A stretch of 64,000 bases of DNA from Methylobacterium platani (GTDB lineage: Bacteria > Pseudomonadota > Alphaproteobacteria > Rhizobiales > Beijerinckiaceae): the NCBI RefSeq assembly GCF_001653715.1, contig NZ_LWHQ01000034.1:1-64000 (forward strand), written 5' to 3'. Below are positions 47,921 through 57,287 of the stretch, piece after piece. A model generated the notes under the pieces. That model did not search any database, was not told the origin of the DNA, and saw nothing but the letters and a program-made list of their open reading frames with translations. Position 1 is the first letter of the stretch, and every line of letters begins with the position of its first letter. Both the position numbers and the translations under genes were made by a program.

Positions 47921-50281
47921 ATGCTGGAGGCGGATCCCGCCCCCTTCTCTGCGCGTGCCGCGACGATCCTCGGGATCAGCCGGGTATCGAAGGCCGCGCA
48001 CCAGCGCCTCGCCCACGCGGAATCCTGGCTGCGCTTCGCCGTCCCGGCGATGCTGGCGGCCTTCCTGATCTGCCTCGGCACCGTCACGGCCCTGCAGCTC
48101 TCCGGCCACCGCGAGGAGGTGGTCTCCGACGCGCGGCGCGACATCGACCTCGTGGCCCGCCTGGTCGCCGGGACGCTGCCGGCCTCCCTCGCCCGGCTCT
48201 CCGGCACGGTGCCGTCCGACGCGCCGGCCGCCCTGCTGCGCGAGCGCCTGGTGCGCCTGCTGCCGCCCGGCAGCCTGCCCGCCGGCCGCAGCATCCTGCT
48301 GATCGGCGCCGACGACGCGATCCTGGCCGCGGTGCCGGACCAGCCCGGGCTGCCGCGCAGCTTCAGCGAGCTGGTCGGCGAGGTCCAGGTGCTCGGCATC
48401 ATGGGCGAGCGCGCCGGCGTGCTCCCGGTGGTGCTCGGCACCGGCGAGCGGGCGCTGGCGACGGTGCGGGCGGTGCCCGGCGGCGGGATCGTCACGGGGA
48501 CGGGCATCGCGCAGGTCGCCGTGGTCCAGACCCTCGATTCCGTGACCTCGCTGTGGGCCGGGCGGGCGCGCGTCGCCGCGGTGCTGGTCGGCGCGGTGAC
48601 GCTGGTGGTGGTCTGCACCGGCCTCGCCTACGCGCTCCAGGCCGACCGGGCGCGGGCCGTCGACCGGGTCTGCGAGCAGGTGCGCCAGCGCCTCGACACC
48701 GCGCTCGGCCGCGGCCGCTGCGGCCTGTGGGACTGGGACATCCCGCGCGGCCGGATCTACTGGTCGGATTCGATGTACCAGCTCCTCGGCTACGTCCGGG
48801 AGCAGGAATTCCTCTCCTTCGGCGACGTCAACGCCCTGGTCCATCCGGACGACACCGACCTCTACGGGCTGGCCCGCCAGCTGGCGGCCCGCGACGCCAC
48901 CGTCGACCACGAGTTCCGCATCCGCGCCGCGGGGGGCGAGTGGGTCTGGCTCAAGGCCCGGGCCGAGATCGTCCAGGACCTCGAGGACAATGGCCGCCAC
49001 CTCGTCGGCATCGTCATCGACATCTCGGAGCAGCGCCGCCTCGCCGAATCGACCGCCACCGCCGACATGCGCCTGCGCGACGCCGTCGAGGCGGTGTCCG
49101 AGGCCTTCGTGCTCTGGGACGCCCAGAACCGCCTGGTCCTGTGCAATTCCAAGTTCCGCCGCCTGCACGCGCTGACCGCCGACGAGGCCCAGCCCGGCCG
49201 GCGCTACGACGCCATCATGGGGCGCGCCGCCCTGCCGACCGTGCGGCGCGAGATCCCCGCCGGCGAGTTCCCGGAAGCGGGAGCCCGCACCTTCGAGGCC
49301 GAGCTCGCCGACGGGCGCTGGCTGCAGATCAGCGAGCGCCGCACCAAGGACGGCGGCTACGTCTCGGTCGGCACCGACATCACGGCCCTGAAACGGCACC
49401 AGGAGCGGCTCGTGGAATCGGAACGCCAGCTCATCGCCACCATCGCGGACCTCAAGCGCTCGCGCCGGACCCTCGAGATCCAGACCCAGCAGCTCGCCGA
49501 CCTCGCCGAACGCTACCTCGACCAGAAGGCCCAGGCCGAGAGCGCCAACCGCTCGAAGTCCGAGTTCCTGGCCAACATGAGCCACGAGCTGCGCACACCC
49601 CTCAACGCCATCCTGGGCTTCGCCGAGGTGATGGAGAGCGAGGTGTTCGGGTCGCTCGGCTCCGAGAAGTACCGCGAATATTGCCGCGACATCCGCTCCA
49701 GCGGCCATTACCTGCTCTCGGTGATCGACGACATCCTCGACATGTCGCGGATCGACGCCCGCCGGGTGAAGCTCGCCAAGCAGCCGGTGGCGGTGAGCGA
49801 GGCGCTGGAGCGTGCCCTGAAGCTCATCGCCGAGCCGGCCCGGGCCAAGGGGCTGACCGTCAGCGTCGAGATGAGCGCCGACACCCTGGTGATGGCCGAC
49901 GAGCGCGCCCTGCACCAGATCCTGGTCAACCTGCTGCAGAACGCCGTGAAGTTCACCCCCGAGGCCGGCCGGGTCGCGGTGCGCACGCGGCGGGCCATCG
50001 ACGCGGTCCACATCTTCGTCGAGGACAGCGGCATCGGCATCCCGAAGACGGCCTTGCCGAAGCTCGGCTATCCCTTCGAGCAGGTCGAGACCAACTTCGC
50101 CCGCAGCTACAAGGGCTCGGGCCTCGGGCTGGCCATCGCCCGCTCGCTCGCCGAGCTGCATGGCGGCGGCCTGCGCATCCGCTCCGAGGAGGGCACCGGC
50201 ACGATCGTGCTGGTGCGCCTGCCGCGCCCGGGCCTCGCCGACGCGACCGACACCCGGGACGTGGTCGAGATCGAGGCGTAG
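47921..50281 (+). CDS. Membrane PAS sensor histidine kinase (PleC/DivJ-like)
   Basis: A 786-aa hybrid-less sensor kinase. Two membrane helices (about residues 38-58 and 208-232) bracket a periplasmic domain of about 150 residues. Two PAS domains follow (about 250-375 and 385-480), then a coiled coil and the HisKA box NMSHELRTPLNAILGFAEVM. The HATPase domain has LLQNAVKFTPE, EDSGIGIP and GSGLGLAIARSLAELHGG. The kinase core resembles PleC/DivJ-type kinases of alphaproteobacteria. No response regulator is adjacent, so it is an orphan. The ATG at 47921 is preferred; a TTG at 47849 extends the frame. Confidence 0.88.
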   Translation: MLEADPAPFSARAATILGISRVSKAAHQRLAHAESWLRFAVPAMLAAFLICLGTVTALQLSGHREEVVSDARRDIDLVARLVAGTLPASLARLSGTVPSDAPAALLRERLVRLLPPGSLPAGRSILLIGADDAILAAVPDQPGLPRSFSELVGEVQVLGIMGERAGVLPVVLGTGERALATVRAVPGGGIVTGTGIAQVAVVQTLDSVTSLWAGRARVAAVLVGAVTLVVVCTGLAYALQADRARAVDRVCEQVRQRLDTALGRGRCGLWDWDIPRGRIYWSDSMYQLLGYVREQEFLSFGDVNALVHPDDTDLYGLARQLAARDATVDHEFRIRAAGGEWVWLKARAEIVQDLEDNGRHLVGIVIDISEQRRLAESTATADMRLRDAVEAVSEAFVLWDAQNRLVLCNSKFRRLHALTADEAQPGRRYDAIMGRAALPTVRREIPAGEFPEAGARTFEAELADGRWLQISERRTKDGGYVSVGTDITALKRHQERLVESERQLIATIADLKRSRRTLEIQTQQLADLAERYLDQKAQAESANRSKSEFLANMSHELRTPLNAILGFAEVMESEVFGSLGSEKYREYCRDIRSSGHYLLSVIDDILDMSRIDARRVKLAKQPVAVSEALERALKLIAEPARAKGLTVSVEMSADTLVMADERALHQILVNLLQNAVKFTPEAGRVAVRTRRAIDAVHIFVEDSGIGIPKTALPKLGYPFEQVETNFARSYKGSGLGLAIARSLAELHGGGLRIRSEEGTGTIVLVRLPRPGLADATDTRDVVEIEA

Positions 50282-50313
50282 GCGATCGTCCGGCCCGACG
50301 GGCCGACGATCGC
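50282..50313. terminator. GC hairpin between convergent kinase and GST genes
   Basis: GCGATCGTC and GACGATCGC form the base of a hairpin whose upper part is CGGCCCG/GGGCC around a short loop, with one bulge. It begins immediately after the kinase stop codon and 36 nt before the convergent GST stop codon. No T tract follows. Confidence 0.5.
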
Positions 50314-50348
50314 TCCGTCCCCGCCCCGTCCGGGCGCGCCCGGTCCCC

Positions 50349-51011
50349 TCAGCCGCCGAGCGGCGACGGCACCGGCGACACGCCCTGGGCCACGGCGGCC
50401 CGCTGCTCGGCCGCGAGCGCCCGCGCGTAGGACGGCTCGGCCTGCAGCCCCTCCCAGTAGGCCCTGGCGAAGTCCGGCAGCTGCTCGGCGAGCCCGGCGA
50501 ACCCGGCCAGCATCAGGGCATAGCCGATGCTGATGTCGGCGGCGGTGAAGCGCTCCGCGCAGACGAAGCGGCGATCGCCCAGAACCGTGCCGAAGCCCTT
50601 GAGCCGCGACAGGAACCAGCGCGCATAATCCTCGACGAGGCCCGGGTTGCGGCGCTCCGGCGGCTCGAAGCGGCCGTAGCGCAGCACCAGGGTCTGCGGG
50701 AAGGTCAGGGTCGCCTCGCCGAAATGCAGCGCGTTGAGGTAGCGGCCGTAATCCGGCTCGTCGGGCCGCACCCCGAGGCCCCCGGCGCCGTGGCGCGCCG
50801 CCAGGTACTCGCAGATCGCCGCCGATTCGGTCATCCGCGTCGCGCCGTCCTCGAAGAGCGGGATCGTCCCGAGGGGATTGAGGGCGAAGTAGTCCTTGGC
50901 GTGGACCCGCGGCGGGAACGGCAGCATCGCCAGCTCGTAGGGCAGCCCGAGCGCCTCGAGGGCCCAGAGCGGGCGGAACGAGCGCGCGCCGACGCAGTGA
51001 TGCAGCTTCAT
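50349..51011 (-). CDS. Glutathione S-transferase
   Basis: A 220-aa GST with the thioredoxin-like N-terminal domain (KLHHCVGARSFRPLWALEALGLPYEL, NPLGTIPLFEDG, MTESAAICEYLA) and the helical C-terminal domain (RFTAADISIGYALMLAG). The cis-Pro and the Glu-Ser glutathione-binding pair are in place. The catalytic residue near the N terminus could be the Cys or Ser. The ATG overlaps the stop of the preceding ABC-type binding protein gene by 4 nt, so they are cotranscribed. Detoxification or cleavage of an imported aromatic compound is possible. Confidence 0.88.
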   Translation of the reverse strand: MKLHHCVGARSFRPLWALEALGLPYELAMLPFPPRVHAKDYFALNPLGTIPLFEDGATRMTESAAICEYLAARHGAGGLGVRPDEPDYGRYLNALHFGEATLTFPQTLVLRYGRFEPPERRNPGLVEDYARWFLSRLKGFGTVLGDRRFVCAERFTAADISIGYALMLAGFAGLAEQLPDFARAYWEGLQAEPSYARALAAEQRAAVAQGVSPVPSPLGG

Positions 51012-52231
51012 GGGGTCACCAGTGGGCAGTTGCCGGACTTCAGCGGCCGGAAGGCCTGGTCGGCGGGAATCGTCGAGACCAGGCGGTAATAGTCCCACGG
51101 CCCCTTCGACTCGGACGGCTTCTTGACCTCGAACAGGTACATCGGGTGGGTCACCCGCCCGTCGGCCCGCACCTCGGAGCGGCCGAACAGCGGATCCTCC
51201 GCCGGCACCCTGCGCATCTCGGCCGTGACCGTGGCGGGGTCCTTGCTGCCGGTCGCCTTCACGGCCTTGAGGTAATGCATCATGCCGGAATAGACGCCGG
51301 CCTGGACCATGGTCGGCATCCGGCCCTTGTAGCGCTCGGCGAAGCGGCGCGACCAGGTGCGGGTGCCGTCGTTGAGGTCCCAGTAGAAGGCTTCCGTGAG
51401 CACCAGTCCCTGCGCGACCTTGAGGCCGAGCGAATGCACGTCGCTGAGGAAGACCAGCAGGCCGGCGAGGCGCTGCCCGCCTTCCGCCACGCCGAACTCG
51501 GCGCCCTGCTTGATGGTGTTGATGGTGTCGCTGCCGGCATTGGCCAGCCCGATCACCTTCGCCTTCGACCCTTGGGCCTGGATCAGGAACGAGGAGAAGT
51601 CGTTCGCCGCGACCGGGTGGCGGACCGAGCCGAGCACCTTGCCGCCGTTGCGCTCGACCACCTCCGAGACGTCGCGCTCCAGCGCCTTGCCGAAGGCGTA
51701 GTCGGCGGTGATAAAGAACCAGGTGTCGCCGCCCGAGCGCACCATCGCCCCGCCGGTGCCGTTGGCGAGCGCCCAGGTGTCGTAGGTCCAGTGGATCGTG
51801 TTGGGCGAGCACAGCGCCCCGGTGATCTCCGAGGCGCCCGCCCCCGAATTGATCATCAGCCGGTTCTTCTCGCGCACGATCTGGTGCACGGCGAGCGCCA
51901 CCGAGGAGAACGGCACGTCGAGCACGACGTCGACGTCGTCGCGGTCGATCCACTGGCGCACGATGCCGGCACCGACATCCGGCTTGTTCTGGTGGTCGGC
52001 CGACAGGACCCGGACGTCGACATCGGGGTTCTGCGCCTTGAAGTCCGCCGCCGCCATCTCGACCGCCACCACCGAGCCCTCGCCGGCGAGGTCGGAATAC
52101 GGCCCGGCGCGGTCGTTGAGCACCCCGAGGGTGACGCGAGTCGAGGCGGCCTGGGCCTGGGCGAGGGTGAGCAGCGAGGCGGCCGCGAGCGCCAGCCATC
52201 GGGACGTTCGGCGGAGTTTGGATGTCGGCAT
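51008..52231 (-). CDS. Branched-chain-type ABC transporter substrate-binding protein
   Basis: A 407-aa periplasmic binding protein of the Peripla_BP_6 (LivJ/amide) class. The signal peptide is SRWLALAAASLLTLAQAQAAS. The domain begins RVTLGVLNDRAGPYSDLAGEGSV and contains NTIHWTYDTWALANGTG and FFITADYAFGKALERDV, typical of proteins binding aromatic or small organic acids rather than leucine. The ATG at 52231 has GGGAGG 6 nt upstream. The permease and ATPase genes of a Liv system are absent nearby; it is followed by a coupled GST gene and preceded 149 bp upstream by an acyl-CoA synthetase gene on the same strand. Confidence 0.9.
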   Translation of the reverse strand: MPTSKLRRTSRWLALAAASLLTLAQAQAASTRVTLGVLNDRAGPYSDLAGEGSVVAVEMAAADFKAQNPDVDVRVLSADHQNKPDVGAGIVRQWIDRDDVDVVLDVPFSSVALAVHQIVREKNRLMINSGAGASEITGALCSPNTIHWTYDTWALANGTGGAMVRSGGDTWFFITADYAFGKALERDVSEVVERNGGKVLGSVRHPVAANDFSSFLIQAQGSKAKVIGLANAGSDTINTIKQGAEFGVAEGGQRLAGLLVFLSDVHSLGLKVAQGLVLTEAFYWDLNDGTRTWSRRFAERYKGRMPTMVQAGVYSGMMHYLKAVKATGSKDPATVTAEMRRVPAEDPLFGRSEVRADGRVTHPMYLFEVKKPSESKGPWDYYRLVSTIPADQAFRPLKSGNCPLVTP

Positions 52232-52293
52232 GATGTCCTCCCGTGCGTGGCGGCATCCGGTCGTTGATCGCCGGATGTTCCATGTGTCTCCTT

Positions 52294-52331
52294 CGTCGTT
52301 CCAGGGCCGCGAAGCGGAACCCGGGATGACG
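52294..52331. repeat. Short palindromic repeat, type 2 copy a
   Basis: An imperfect palindrome of the form CGTCGTTCCAGGG..GCGGAACCCGGGATGACG lies between the binding-protein gene and the acyl-CoA synthetase gene. A similar sequence occurs at 60594-60630. The CGTCAT-CCGGG..CCCGG-ATGACG pattern is the type of small REP element often seen in intergenic DNA of Hyphomicrobiales. Confidence 0.6.
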
Positions 52332-52380
52332 CGGTGTGCTCGATACCGTGCGCTCGACCGACCTGCGGTCGAGATCGTCT

Positions 52381-53994
52381 TCACGCCGCTCCCCGCTCCC
52401 TGAGCGCCCGCCGGATGATCTTCCCCGTCGCGGTCATCGGCAGTTCTTGCACGAAGGCGACGTGGCGCGGGTATTCGTGGGCGGCGAGCCGGGTGCGCAC
52501 GAAGTCCTGGATCTCCCGCGCCAGGTCCGGCGTGCCCTCGACCCCGCCCTTCAGCACGATGAAGGCCTTCACCACCTCGGTCCGGACCGGGTCCGGGACG
52601 CCGACGACGCCGCACAACGCCACCGCCGGATGGCGCAGCAGGCAATCCTCGATCTCGCCCGGGCCGATGCGGTAGCCGGACGAGGTGATGACGTCGTCGT
52701 CGCGGCCGACGAACCATAGGAAGCCGTCCGGATCGCGCCTGCCGAGATCGCCGGTGATCAGCCACTCGCCGATGAATTTCCTCGCCGTCGCCTCGGGGTT
52801 GCGCCAGTAGCCGAGGAACATCACCGGGTCGGGCCGGCGCACCGCGATGTGGCCGGTCGTGCCGTCCGGCACCTCCCGGCCCTCGCCGTCGACGATGCGC
52901 ACGTCGTGGCCCGGCACCGGCTTGCCCATGGCGCCGGGGCGGGCGGGGAACAGGTCGGCGCAGGAGGAGACGACGAGGTTGCACTCGGTCTGGCCGTAGA
53001 ACTCGTTGACCGGGACGCCGAGCACCGCCTCGCCCCAGGCCAGCATCTCGGCGCCCAGGCTCTCGCCGCCGCTGCCCACGGAGCGGAGGGTCAGGCCCGG
53101 ATAGGGCGTCGCGCGGGTTTGGCGCATCAGCTTCATGGCGGTCGGCGGCAGGAAGACGTTGCGCACCTCCTGCGCGGCCATCAGCCGGAACGCCGCCTCC
53201 GGATCGAATTTTTTCGCGCGATGCGAGACGACCGGGACGCCGTGATGCAGGGCCGGCAGCAGCACGTCGAGGAGGCCGCCGATCCAGGCCCAGTCCGCCG
53301 GGGTCCAGAACCGGTCGCCCGGTTGCGGCAGGAAGCGCTGGGGCATCTCGACCCCCGGCAGATGGCCGAGCAGCACCCGGTGGGCGTGGAGCGCCCCCTT
53401 CGGATCGCCGGTGGTGCCCGAGGTGTAGATGATGACCGCCGGATCGTCGGCGGCGGTGTCGACCGGCGTGAAGGCGTCGGAGGCGCGGGCGCAGAGCGCG
53501 TGGAAATCCTCCGTCCCCTCCCCCGGCCCGTCGATGCAGTAGACCCGCTCCAGCTCAGGGACCGCGTCGCGGATCCCGGCGATGAGCGCGGCGCCGGCCC
53601 GGTCGGTCACAACGGCCCTCGCGCCGCTGTTGCCGAGGCGGTAGGCGAGCGCGTCGGGCCCGAACAGCACGAAGAGGGGGATGGTGATGAGCCCGGCCCG
53701 GAAGCCGGTGATGTGGGCAACCGCCGTCTCGGGCGCCTGCGGCAGCAGCACGCCGATCCGCTCGCCGCGGGCGAGCCCGTGCGCGGCGAGCACGTTGGCG
53801 AAGCGGTTCGACAGGCGCCGCAAATCATCGAAGCCGTAACGCTGCACGGCGCCGTCATGGTCGAGGTGGATCAACGCGAGCGGATTGCCGGGAGCGTGCC
53901 GGTCGCAGACGTCGGTGCCGATGTTGTAGCGGGCCGGGATCCGCCAGCGGAATGTCTCGACGAGATCGGCGTAGGTGTCCGCGCGCTGCAGCAT
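52381..53994 (-). CDS. Acyl-CoA synthetase (AMP-forming)
   Basis: A 537-aa adenylate-forming ligase activating a carboxylic acid as its CoA thioester. The P-loop is YTSGTTGDPKGALH, the adenylate motif NEFYGQTECN, the hinge WLITGDLGRRDPDGF and the catalytic Lys is in MTATGKIIRRAL near the C terminus. It resembles medium-chain or acetyl-type synthetases; the acid substrate is not evident. It lies upstream of, and on the same strand as, the binding-protein/GST genes, so the three may serve catabolism of one imported acid. The 149-bp gap between them contains a palindromic repeat. Confidence 0.9.
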   Translation of the reverse strand: MLQRADTYADLVETFRWRIPARYNIGTDVCDRHAPGNPLALIHLDHDGAVQRYGFDDLRRLSNRFANVLAAHGLARGERIGVLLPQAPETAVAHITGFRAGLITIPLFVLFGPDALAYRLGNSGARAVVTDRAGAALIAGIRDAVPELERVYCIDGPGEGTEDFHALCARASDAFTPVDTAADDPAVIIYTSGTTGDPKGALHAHRVLLGHLPGVEMPQRFLPQPGDRFWTPADWAWIGGLLDVLLPALHHGVPVVSHRAKKFDPEAAFRLMAAQEVRNVFLPPTAMKLMRQTRATPYPGLTLRSVGSGGESLGAEMLAWGEAVLGVPVNEFYGQTECNLVVSSCADLFPARPGAMGKPVPGHDVRIVDGEGREVPDGTTGHIAVRRPDPVMFLGYWRNPEATARKFIGEWLITGDLGRRDPDGFLWFVGRDDDVITSSGYRIGPGEIEDCLLRHPAVALCGVVGVPDPVRTEVVKAFIVLKGGVEGTPDLAREIQDFVRTRLAAHEYPRHVAFVQELPMTATGKIIRRALRERGAA

Positions 53995-54118
53995 CGGCGT
54001 TGTCCACCCGTGAGTCTTACGCGGACCGTTCGGCGGTCCTTCGATTGAAACGATCGTTCATTCGTTTTTTGGTGTCAATGACGGCGCGGCGAGGTTGCCG
54101 CGCCGTGTCGTCAGGGCG

Positions 54119-54943
54119 TCAGCCGCCCTTCACCGCCCCCGCCGTCAACCCGGCGACGATCTGGCGCTGCGCGAACACCGTCAGCACCAGCACCGGCAGA
54201 GTAACGATCAGCGCGGCCGCCGCGAGCGGGCCCCAGCTCAGCTGGTCGAACGAGATCATGTTGTAGACCGCGACCGGCAGGGTGCGGGTCTCGCGCCCGG
54301 CGAGCACGATGCCGAAGACGAAGTTGTTCCAGGAGAAGATCACCGCCAGGATCATCGCCACCGCGATGCCGGGCTTGGCGATCGGCAGCGCGACGTAGCG
54401 GAAGACCTGCCAGCGGCTGGCGCCGTCGATGACGGCGGCCTCCTCCAGCTCGAGCGGCGTGGTCTCGAAGTAGCCGATCATGATCCAGATCACGATCGGC
54501 ACCGTCACGACGAGGTGGATGATGATCTGCGGCCACAGCGTGCCGAGCAGCCCGAGCCACTGGAACAGCAGGAAGAGCGGGATGAGGTAGGACAGGCCCG
54601 GCGTGATGCGGGCGACCAGGATCACCACCGCGGCCTTGGCGGCCTTCATCCGGGCGATGCCGTAGCCCGCCGGCACCCCGACGACGAGCGCCAGCAGCGT
54701 CGCCGTGCCGGTGACCAGCAGGCTGTTGACGAAGTAGGTCGAGAACCGGTTCGATTCGAGGACGTCGACGTAGTTCTTCCAGGCGAAGCGCTCGGGGATC
54801 AGGATCGGCGGATAGGCGGCGTTGTCGATCTCGTACTTGACCGAGAGCGACAGCATCCAGACGAAGAACAGGATCACCGGCGAGACGATGACCAGGACGG
54901 CGAGGAGCAGGGCGGCCTGCTTGAGGAGCCAGCGCCAATTCAT
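54119..54943 (-). CDS. Sugar ABC transporter permease (MalG-like)
   Basis: A 274-aa inner-membrane permease with six helices. The N-terminal helix is followed by the periplasmic loop and the family's FVNSLLVTGTATLLALVVGVPAGYGIAR. The EAA loop that contacts the ATPase is EEAAVIDGASRWQVFRYVALP. The last helices end in ALIVTLPVLVLTVFAQRQIVAGLTAGAVKG, described here as the usual MalG C-terminal signature. Its start overlaps the preceding permease gene by 4 nt. No ATPase gene follows; the next gene downstream is the acyl-CoA synthetase, 124 bp away. Confidence 0.93.
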   Translation of the reverse strand: MNWRWLLKQAALLLAVLVIVSPVILFFVWMLSLSVKYEIDNAAYPPILIPERFAWKNYVDVLESNRFSTYFVNSLLVTGTATLLALVVGVPAGYGIARMKAAKAAVVILVARITPGLSYLIPLFLLFQWLGLLGTLWPQIIIHLVVTVPIVIWIMIGYFETTPLELEEAAVIDGASRWQVFRYVALPIAKPGIAVAMILAVIFSWNNFVFGIVLAGRETRTLPVAVYNMISFDQLSWGPLAAAALIVTLPVLVLTVFAQRQIVAGLTAGAVKGG

Positions 54944-55872
54944 GCGACGGCGCCTTGCGTGCGCTTGCGGACCACCAGCAGGGCGGCGGCGAGCGCGATG
55001 ATGAGAAGGAAGAACACCACGGCGATCGCCGAGCCGTAGCCGACGTCGTAATAGGCGAAGGCGACGCTGTAGAGGTAGATGTTGATCGTCTCGGACGCCG
55101 TGCCCGGTCCTCCTTGCGTGATCGCGAAGATGATGTCGAAGCTCTTCACCGCGTCGATCATCCGGATCATCGCGGCGACGAACAGGAACGGCGCGACGAG
55201 CGGCAGGGTGATGTGGCGGAACATCTGCCAGATCGAGGCGCCGTCGATCTGCGCGCTCTCGTAGGGCTCGGTCGGCAGGGCCGCGAGGCCGCCGAGCACG
55301 ATCAGCATCACGAGCGGCGTCCACTGCCAGGTCTCGACCAGCACCAGCGACGGGATCACGGTGGCGGGGTGGAAGACCCAGAGCTGGGGCGGGATGCCGA
55401 CGAGCGAGAGCAGGTAGTTCAGCACCCCGAGCTGGGGATGGAACATCATGGTCCAGACGAGCGCGATCGCCACGGGCGTCGCCATCATCGGCAGGATGAA
55501 CACGCCGCGCAGGAAGCCGCGCAGGGGGAACCTGGCGTGGAACACGCAGGCCGCCAGCGTGCCGAAGATCAGCGGCAGCACCACCGAGAGCGCGGTGTAG
55601 ACCAGCGTCTGCCACACCGCGTCGAGGAAGCGCGGATCGGTCGGCAACCGCGAATAGTTCGACAGGCCGACGAAGGCCGGCGCCGCGCCGACCTTCCACT
55701 CGTGCAGGCTCATCCACAGGGTGAAGGCCCAGGGAAAGACGATCACCCCGACGACGACGACGAGGGCCGGCACCACGAAGGGCCAGTAGCCCGGCGGGCG
55801 CCAGCGGGCGGGCGCGGCCTCTTCGGCCGCTGACAGGTCATCCGCTGGCGATGCGAGGCCGGCCCGCGCCAT
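54940..55872 (-). CDS. Sugar ABC transporter permease (MalF/UgpA-like)
   Basis: A 310-aa permease with six predicted helices after a short cytoplasmic N terminus. The first helix is PFVVPALVVVVGVIVFPWAF, and the EAA loop reads YESAQIDGASIWQMFRHITLPLVAP. The FSLxxW-like segment FTLWMSLHEW is typical of MalF/UgpA-type sugar permeases. Its ATG overlaps the stop of the binding-protein gene by 1 nt (TGATG) and its end overlaps the next permease by 4 nt. Confidence 0.93.
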   Translation of the reverse strand: MARAGLASPADDLSAAEEAAPARWRPPGYWPFVVPALVVVVGVIVFPWAFTLWMSLHEWKVGAAPAFVGLSNYSRLPTDPRFLDAVWQTLVYTALSVVLPLIFGTLAACVFHARFPLRGFLRGVFILPMMATPVAIALVWTMMFHPQLGVLNYLLSLVGIPPQLWVFHPATVIPSLVLVETWQWTPLVMLIVLGGLAALPTEPYESAQIDGASIWQMFRHITLPLVAPFLFVAAMIRMIDAVKSFDIIFAITQGGPGTASETINIYLYSVAFAYYDVGYGSAIAVVFFLLIIALAAALLVVRKRTQGAVA

Positions 55873-57209
55873 CACGCCTTCTCGCTGCGCTCGAGGATCG
55901 GCCGGTACTGCTCGGCCGCCTTCTTCAGCTCGACCGCCGGGTCGGCCCCCGACAGGGTAGCGGTGACGGCGGAACCGACGATGTCGCGGAACTCCGCCAC
56001 CGGCACCACGACGGGGAGGCCGAGCTTGCTGATCTTGGCCGAGCCGATCGCCGAATCGAGCCACTCGCGCGGCATCTTCACGCCCTGCTGCACCTCCGGG
56101 TCGCCGAGGATCGAGTCGCGGAACGGCACGCCGCCGCCGGCCTGGAGCAGGCGCGCGCCCATCAGCTTCGAGACCGCCCACTGGCAGTAGAGGTAGCCCG
56201 CCTCCTTCTTGGGGCTCGCCGCCGCGACGCCGATGCCGTCGCCGTAGGTGGCCGCGGCATGGTCCTTCGGCCCCTTCGGCACCACCGCGTAGCCGACCTT
56301 GCCGACGACCCGCGAGGCGTTCGGATCCTCGAGCGGCGGCGCCCAGCCGACGCCGTCGAGCCACATCGCGGCGCGCCCCTGCGTGAACGCCGCCATCGAC
56401 TCCATCCAGTTGAAGCCGACGACGCCGGGGGGCGCGGTCTTGGTCAGGAGGCGCTGGTAGAACTTCGTCGCCTCCACGGCCTCCGGGCCGTCGATCAGGA
56501 GGTTGCCCTTGTCGTCGAGGAAGCGGCCGCCATAGGCGAGGAAGAACGCGCCCCACAAAGCCATGTTGGCGTTGCGCAGCCCCCGGCCGACGAAGCCGTA
56601 GGTGCCGGCCTTCGGGTCGGTCAGCGTCTCGGCCGCCCGCATCATGTCGTCGAAGGTCTCGGGATACGCGACGTTCTTCTTCTGGAACAGCTCCTTGTTC
56701 CAGTACAGGATGAAGTAGTCGACCGAGAGCGGCAGCGAGCGCATCTCGCCGTTCAGCGTCTTGGCGTATTGCAGGCCCGCATTGCTGAAATCGGCCTCCT
56801 TAAGGGAGGGCTCGGTCAGGTTCGGGTCCTTCATGAACCCGGAGAGATCGGCGAGCCAGCCGGCCTTGTCGAACTGGCGCTTCTGCACGTGGTAGCTCAG
56901 ATGCACCACGTCGAAGCTCGGCCGGCCCGAGGTCAGCTCGATGACGATCTTCTGGCGCTGCTGCTGCTCGGGGATGACCTCGGAGGAGACCTTGATCCCG
57001 GTCAGCGCCGTGAACTCGGCGGCGCTGCGGTGGAGCAGGTCGCCGCGCGGCCCCTTGATCAGGTTGACCTCGAGGGTGGTGCCGGCGTGTTTCTTCCAGT
57101 CCACGGCGGCGAAGGCCGGCCGTGTGCCGATCAGCCCGAGACCGGCCGCGGCGGCGCCGGAGGCCAGGATGCTGCGGCGGCTCGGAAAGCCGCGGGAGAA
57201 CTCGCCCAT
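55872..57209 (-). CDS. Sugar ABC transporter substrate-binding protein (family 1)
   Basis: A 445-aa extracellular solute-binding protein. The N terminus SRRSILASGAAAAGLGLIGTRPAFA is a twin-arginine signal, so the protein may fold before export. The mature domain has the family landmarks LTGIKVSSEVIPEQQQ, FDVVHLSYHV and PLSVDYFILYWNKELF. It belongs to the class binding maltose, trehalose, glycerol phosphate or similar; the ligand is not evident. The ATG at 57209 is chosen; an in-frame GTG at 57218 adds three residues. It is the first gene of a binding-protein/permease/permease operon without its ATPase. Confidence 0.92.
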   Translation of the reverse strand: MGEFSRGFPSRRSILASGAAAAGLGLIGTRPAFAAVDWKKHAGTTLEVNLIKGPRGDLLHRSAAEFTALTGIKVSSEVIPEQQQRQKIVIELTSGRPSFDVVHLSYHVQKRQFDKAGWLADLSGFMKDPNLTEPSLKEADFSNAGLQYAKTLNGEMRSLPLSVDYFILYWNKELFQKKNVAYPETFDDMMRAAETLTDPKAGTYGFVGRGLRNANMALWGAFFLAYGGRFLDDKGNLLIDGPEAVEATKFYQRLLTKTAPPGVVGFNWMESMAAFTQGRAAMWLDGVGWAPPLEDPNASRVVGKVGYAVVPKGPKDHAAATYGDGIGVAAASPKKEAGYLYCQWAVSKLMGARLLQAGGGVPFRDSILGDPEVQQGVKMPREWLDSAIGSAKISKLGLPVVVPVAEFRDIVGSAVTATLSGADPAVELKKAAEQYRPILERSEKA

Positions 57210-57287
57210 CGTTTCCACCCTTGAGAATGGCCCGGATCTGCCGCCCGGGCTTCGTCGAGGCGGGGCCGGTTCTCCGGTCCCCGTCGT

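Noticed and set aside
47681-50161. 826-aa minus-strand frame over the sensor kinase
   Set aside because: Low-complexity antisense frame; the plus strand carries H, N and G boxes of a kinase.
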